Positions 5,601-7,464 of a stretch of DNA of 7,464 bases are shown one piece after another. How positions within the stretch are numbered: position 1 is the stretch's first letter; each line of letters begins with the position of its first letter. The notes beneath the pieces were generated by a model. The model worked only from the letters and a program-made list of their open reading frames with translations. It did no database searches and was not told the origin of the DNA. The position numbers and the translations under genes were made by a program. Source of the stretch: QHWK01 sp035315685 (GTDB lineage: Bacteria; Acidobacteriota; Vicinamibacteria; Vicinamibacterales; CAVVIG01); assembly GCA_035315685.1 (NCBI GenBank), contig DATFXR010000184.1:1-7464 (forward strand). Direction: 5' to 3'.

Positions 5601-6077
5601 ATGCTCGACAGGAATGCGCGATACGCGATTGCAAGCGGCGGCTTGATTGCCGGGACCCTGGACCTGACGCAGGCCATGATCCTGTTCGGCCGGCGGATCC
5701 CGCTGGTGATTGCGGCGGGCCTGCTCGGCCGCGGCGCCTTGCGCGGTGGCGCCGCGACGTACGCGCTCGGGATCGTCCTGCACTTCTTCATCGCGTCTTC
5801 GGCGGCCGCCGTGTATTACGCGGCCAGCCGCAGGCTGCGCTTCATGGTGGACCACCCGCTGGTCTGCGGGTTGCTCTACGGGGCAGCCGTCGAGAACGTC
5901 ATGAACCTCGTCGTCCTGCCGCTGTCCGCCCTGCACGCGGCGGGCCCGTACAAACTCTATGACTTGATTCTGGGGCTGGTCGTGCACATGGTCGTGGTCG
6001 GCTTGCCGATCGCGTTCAGCGTCAGCTGGTTCGCCACGAAAGCACAAAGGCACGAAGACCAGTACGCTGCTTCGTGA
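5601..6077 (+). CDS. Small integral membrane protein, four predicted helices, unknown function
   Basis: The product has 158 residues and four likely membrane helices at about 8-30 (IASGGLIAGTLDLTQAMILF), 51-75 (AATYALGIVLHFFIASSAAA), 84-108 (the PLVCGLLYGAAVENVMNLVV stretch) and 119-142. Basic residues (RR at 31-32, SRRLR at 76-80) mark the loops. The pattern 'GGLIAGTLD..', 'LGIVLHFFIA', 'G.LYG..V..VMN.VVLPLS' is one I associate with an uncharacterised family of small bacterial membrane proteins; I cannot give it a function. The ATG at 5601 starts just before the first helix, but it has no good ribosome binding site. In-frame starts at 5529 and 5496 exist, and they overlap the divergent regulator's unlikely extension. 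The last residues (KAQRHEDQYAAS) are encoded within an inverted-repeat element and are probably an acquired tail rather than part of the fold. Confidence 0.78.
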   Translation: MLDRNARYAIASGGLIAGTLDLTQAMILFGRRIPLVIAAGLLGRGALRGGAATYALGIVLHFFIASSAAAVYYAASRRLRFMVDHPLVCGLLYGAAVENVMNLVVLPLSALHAAGPYKLYDLILGLVVHMVVVGLPIAFSVSWFATKAQRHEDQYAAS

Positions 6078-6093
6078 CTTCGTGTCTTCGTGG
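6034..6093. repeat. Imperfect inverted repeat built of 8-bp CTTCGTGN units; likely bidirectional terminator
   Basis: Two 24-nt arms (6034-6057 and 6070-6093) flank a 12-nt loop and match at 20 of 24 positions. The right arm is three tandem units CTTCGTGA, CTTCGTGT, CTTCGTGG; the left arm is the degenerate complement, CCACGAAA, GCACAAAG, GCACGAAG. The element begins inside the 3' end of the membrane protein gene and ends 3 bp before the stop of the convergent J-domain gene. It could fold in either transcript and act as a shared terminator or mRNA stabiliser. The type resembles dispersed short repeats that yield '(T)KAQRHE' tails on predicted proteins in many environmental genomes; this comparison is from memory. 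Confidence 0.8.
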
Positions 6094-6096
6094 CCG

Positions 6097-6639
6097 TCAG
6101 TCGTTGTGCGCGTGGAGCAGCCGGTGCTGGGTGATGCCGTCCATGTTGTTTTCGAGGTACTCGACGCCGTCGGCGGTGATCGTCAACCCGGAATCGTCGC
6201 CGCGCTGAACGAACTTCTTCTGCACCAGATACCAGACGGAGAACTCGAGGTGCTCGCGCGGGCGCCCGATCACTGCCTCGATGTCCAGCATCGACATCGC
6301 AGGCGTGCGCGGCTCGGTCCGTCGCCGCGTGTAGAGCAGCTCGAGCAGCGTGAGACGCGCGATCTGTTCGCCGCGGACGTTGACGTCGCCGCCGCCGTTC
6401 GACCCGTCGATCAGCTTCCAGCGCTCGCGCCAGAAGTGCTGATGCACGACGTCGTACTGTGCCCGCCGCTCGGGATCGCTGAGGACCTCGTACGCTTCGG
6501 TGAGGTCACGAAAGCGGGCGGCGTTGCCGGTGTCCTTGTTGTCCGGGTGAAAGCGCTGGGCCAGCAGCCGGTAGACGCGGTGGATCGTTTCCGGCTCGGC
6601 GTTGGCGCTGATCTGGAGCGTTTCGTAGTGATCGGACAC
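6097..6639 (-). CDS. J-domain (DnaJ-like) protein with winged-helix-like C-terminal half
   Basis: The product has 180 residues. The J domain is at 1-66: DHYETLQISANAEPETIHRV for helix I, then RLLAQRFHPDN with the essential HPD at 31-33, then FRDLTEAYEVLSDPERRAQYD. HPD normally stimulates the ATPase of an Hsp70 partner. No G/F region, zinc centre or substrate-binding domain of a full DnaJ is present. After a Gly/Asn linker (about 79-84), residues 90-170 read as a winged helix: LTLLELLYTRRR, MLDIEAVIGRPREHLEFSVW, FVQRGDDSGLTITADGVEYL. This suggests DNA- or protein-binding. The start is GTG (6639-6637), because no in-frame ATG lies between it and the promoter area. AGGA is 10-13 nt upstream, and a stronger AGGAGG (6672-6667) is 27 nt upstream, too far to serve directly unless a 5-bp GAGGG/CCCTC hairpin shortens the distance. 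It looks monocistronic. Confidence 0.88.
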   Translation of the reverse strand: MSDHYETLQISANAEPETIHRVYRLLAQRFHPDNKDTGNAARFRDLTEAYEVLSDPERRAQYDVVHQHFWRERWKLIDGSNGGGDVNVRGEQIARLTLLELLYTRRRTEPRTPAMSMLDIEAVIGRPREHLEFSVWYLVQKKFVQRGDDSGLTITADGVEYLENNMDGITQHRLLHAHND

Positions 6640-6742
6640 GATGCTCTCGTCCTGAGGGGGCGCGTCCCTCCTATCGGCGTCAGCGAAGCGGCGCAGTAGT
6701 TGAGACGGCTACGAACGGATGCAATCGCGTGCACGTGACGCG

Positions 6743-6748
6743 TACAAT
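6743..6748 (+). promoter_or_regulatory. -10 box TACAAT, 8 nt from the start codon: possible leaderless transcript
   Basis: TACAAT matches the -10 consensus at 5 of 6 positions and ends 8 nt before the ATG at 6757. The transcription start would fall at or within a base or two of the ATG, so the mRNA may lack a leader. There is no Shine-Dalgarno before the ATG, which agrees. No good -35 box is seen at 16-18 bp. Confidence 0.45.
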
Positions 6749-6756
6749 GGCGCGTC

Positions 6757-7464
6757 ATGCGCGCAAAACTGATTCCGATCCTGATACTGAGCTGCGTGGC
6801 TGCCGCCGCGCCGCTGCTCGCACAAAGCAACCCCGAGTGGACGCGGCCGTTCCCCCCGTTTCGCATCATCGGGAACATCTACTGGGTCGGCTCGTACGAC
6901 CTGTCGACCTACCTGATCACCACGCCGCAGGGCAACATCCTGATCAACACCGGGGTTGGCGACACGGCACAGCAGATCAAGGCAAGCGTGGAGCAACTGG
7001 GATTCAAGATCACCGACACGAAGATTCTCACCGCCACGCATGGCCACTACGACCATGTCGCGGGCATGGCGGAGTTGAAACGCATGACCGGCGCGCGGCT
7101 CCTGGTGTCGGCGCCGGACAAGGAACTGCTCGAGTCCGGCGGCAAGGCCGACTTCCGCTTCGGCGACACACCCGGCGCCCGCTTCGAGCCGGTGACGGTC
7201 GACGGGACGTTCAAGGACAACGACACCATCTCACTCGGCGGGACGGTGCTCACCGCGCATCACCATCCTGGCCACACCAAAGGCGCGACCAGCTTCACGC
7301 TAAACGTCCAGGAGAGTGGAAAGACCTATCGCGTCGTGATCGCCAACATGGGCTCGATCAATCCCGGCGTCACCGTCAGCGGCATGCCGAAGTATCCAGG
7401 GATCGCCGATGACTACGCGCGAACCTTCAAGGCGCAGAAAGACATGCAGATCGACGTCTGGCTC
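6757..7464 (+). CDS. Subclass B3-type metallo-beta-lactamase fold hydrolase, C-terminus cut by window edge
   Basis: 236 codons are present and the gene continues past the edge. Residues 1-22 (MRAKLIPILILSCVAAAAPLLA) are a Sec signal peptide with probable cleavage before Q23, so the enzyme would be periplasmic. C13 sits in a poor lipobox and is more likely within the hydrophobic core. The mature part shows the B3-like start PFPPFRIIGNIYWVGSYDLS and ILINTG. The zinc motif H95-x-H97-x-D99-H100 (THGHYDH; H116, H118, D120, H121 in standard numbering) follows, then HHHPGHTKGATSF with H173 as the H196 equivalent. The last zinc histidine (H263) lies outside the window. In known B3 enzymes two zinc ions hydrolyse penicillins, cephalosporins and carbapenems. 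Around the site of S221/S223 this protein reads NMGSINPGV, so substrate range is uncertain. It could be a true lactamase or a relative acting on other lactones or esters. Confidence 0.9.
   Translation, partial: MRAKLIPILILSCVAAAAPLLAQSNPEWTRPFPPFRIIGNIYWVGSYDLSTYLITTPQGNILINTGVGDTAQQIKASVEQLGFKITDTKILTATHGHYDHVAGMAELKRMTGARLLVSAPDKELLESGGKADFRFGDTPGARFEPVTVDGTFKDNDTISLGGTVLTAHHHPGHTKGATSFTLNVQESGKTYRVVIANMGSINPGVTVSGMPKYPGIADDYARTFKAQKDMQIDVWL

Noticed and set aside
4778..5962. 394-codon plus-strand open frame
   Set aside because: It is antisense to the HTH-TolB-like gene and then out of frame with the membrane protein. Its product is Arg/Gly-rich with no domain pattern: a GC-rich shadow.
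6654..6672. AGGAGG plus small hairpin upstream of the J-domain gene as a riboswitch-like element
   Set aside because: The stem is only 5 bp (GAGGG/CCCTC) and there is no further structure. The Shine-Dalgarno-like run has no start codon at suitable distance, so it is probably coincidental.
6082..6699. 205-codon plus-strand open frame
   Set aside because: It is exactly antisense to the J-domain gene, whose HPD motif and domain order are clear; the antisense product has no recognisable features.
6729..7412. 227-codon plus-strand frame over the lactamase
   Set aside because: It is a shadow frame; the zinc motifs and signal peptide are in the frame that starts at 6757.

Overview
The window is GC-rich, densely coded DNA that looks chromosomal and comes from a soil-type bacterium. 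The best guess is Acidobacteriota, possibly the Vicinamibacteria side of the phylum. The main pointer is the gene at 4568-5428: an N-terminal helix-turn-helix of the 'SWKDIAAYF..DVRTVQRWE' type, one membrane span and a TolB-like domain, an architecture especially common in that phylum. The Tat-exported crotonase and the subclass-B3-type metallo-beta-lactamase fit but do not prove this. No rRNA, tRNA, CRISPR, transposase or phage gene is visible.

Layout. (1) 1-1107: the N-terminal end of a [2Fe-2S] subunit of a molybdenum hydroxylase runs leftward out of the window. It is divergent from a crotonase-fold protein that carries a twin-arginine signal. (2) 1265-2041: a tight two-gene unit of unrecognised function, a 113-residue protein with an excellent ribosome binding site followed 12 bp later by a 140-residue protein with nine cysteines. 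This is the best candidate here for something undescribed. (3) 4323-2087, minus strand: a Gfo/Idh/MocA oxidoreductase and an extended short-chain NAD(P)-dependent epimerase/dehydratase share an ATGA stop/start overlap. They are probably a sugar- or glycan-modifying pair. (4) 4324-4567: a gene-free gap with short repeated motifs. (5) 5428-4568, minus strand: the HTH-membrane-TolB-like regulator, divergent from (6) a small four-helix membrane protein at 5601-6077. (7) 6034-6093: an inverted repeat whose arms are each three 8-bp units of CTTCGTGN type. It covers the last codons of the membrane protein and the gap to (8) a J-domain protein with a winged-helix-like C-terminal half (6639-6097, minus). 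(9) 6757-7464: a secreted B3-type metallo-beta-lactamase cut by the right edge, preceded by a -10 box so close that the mRNA may be leaderless.

Functional links are limited. The best supported are the overlapping sugar oxidoreductase pair and the small-protein/Cys-rich-protein pair. The rest reads as independent single genes. All family assignments come from reading motifs by eye; no database search was possible.
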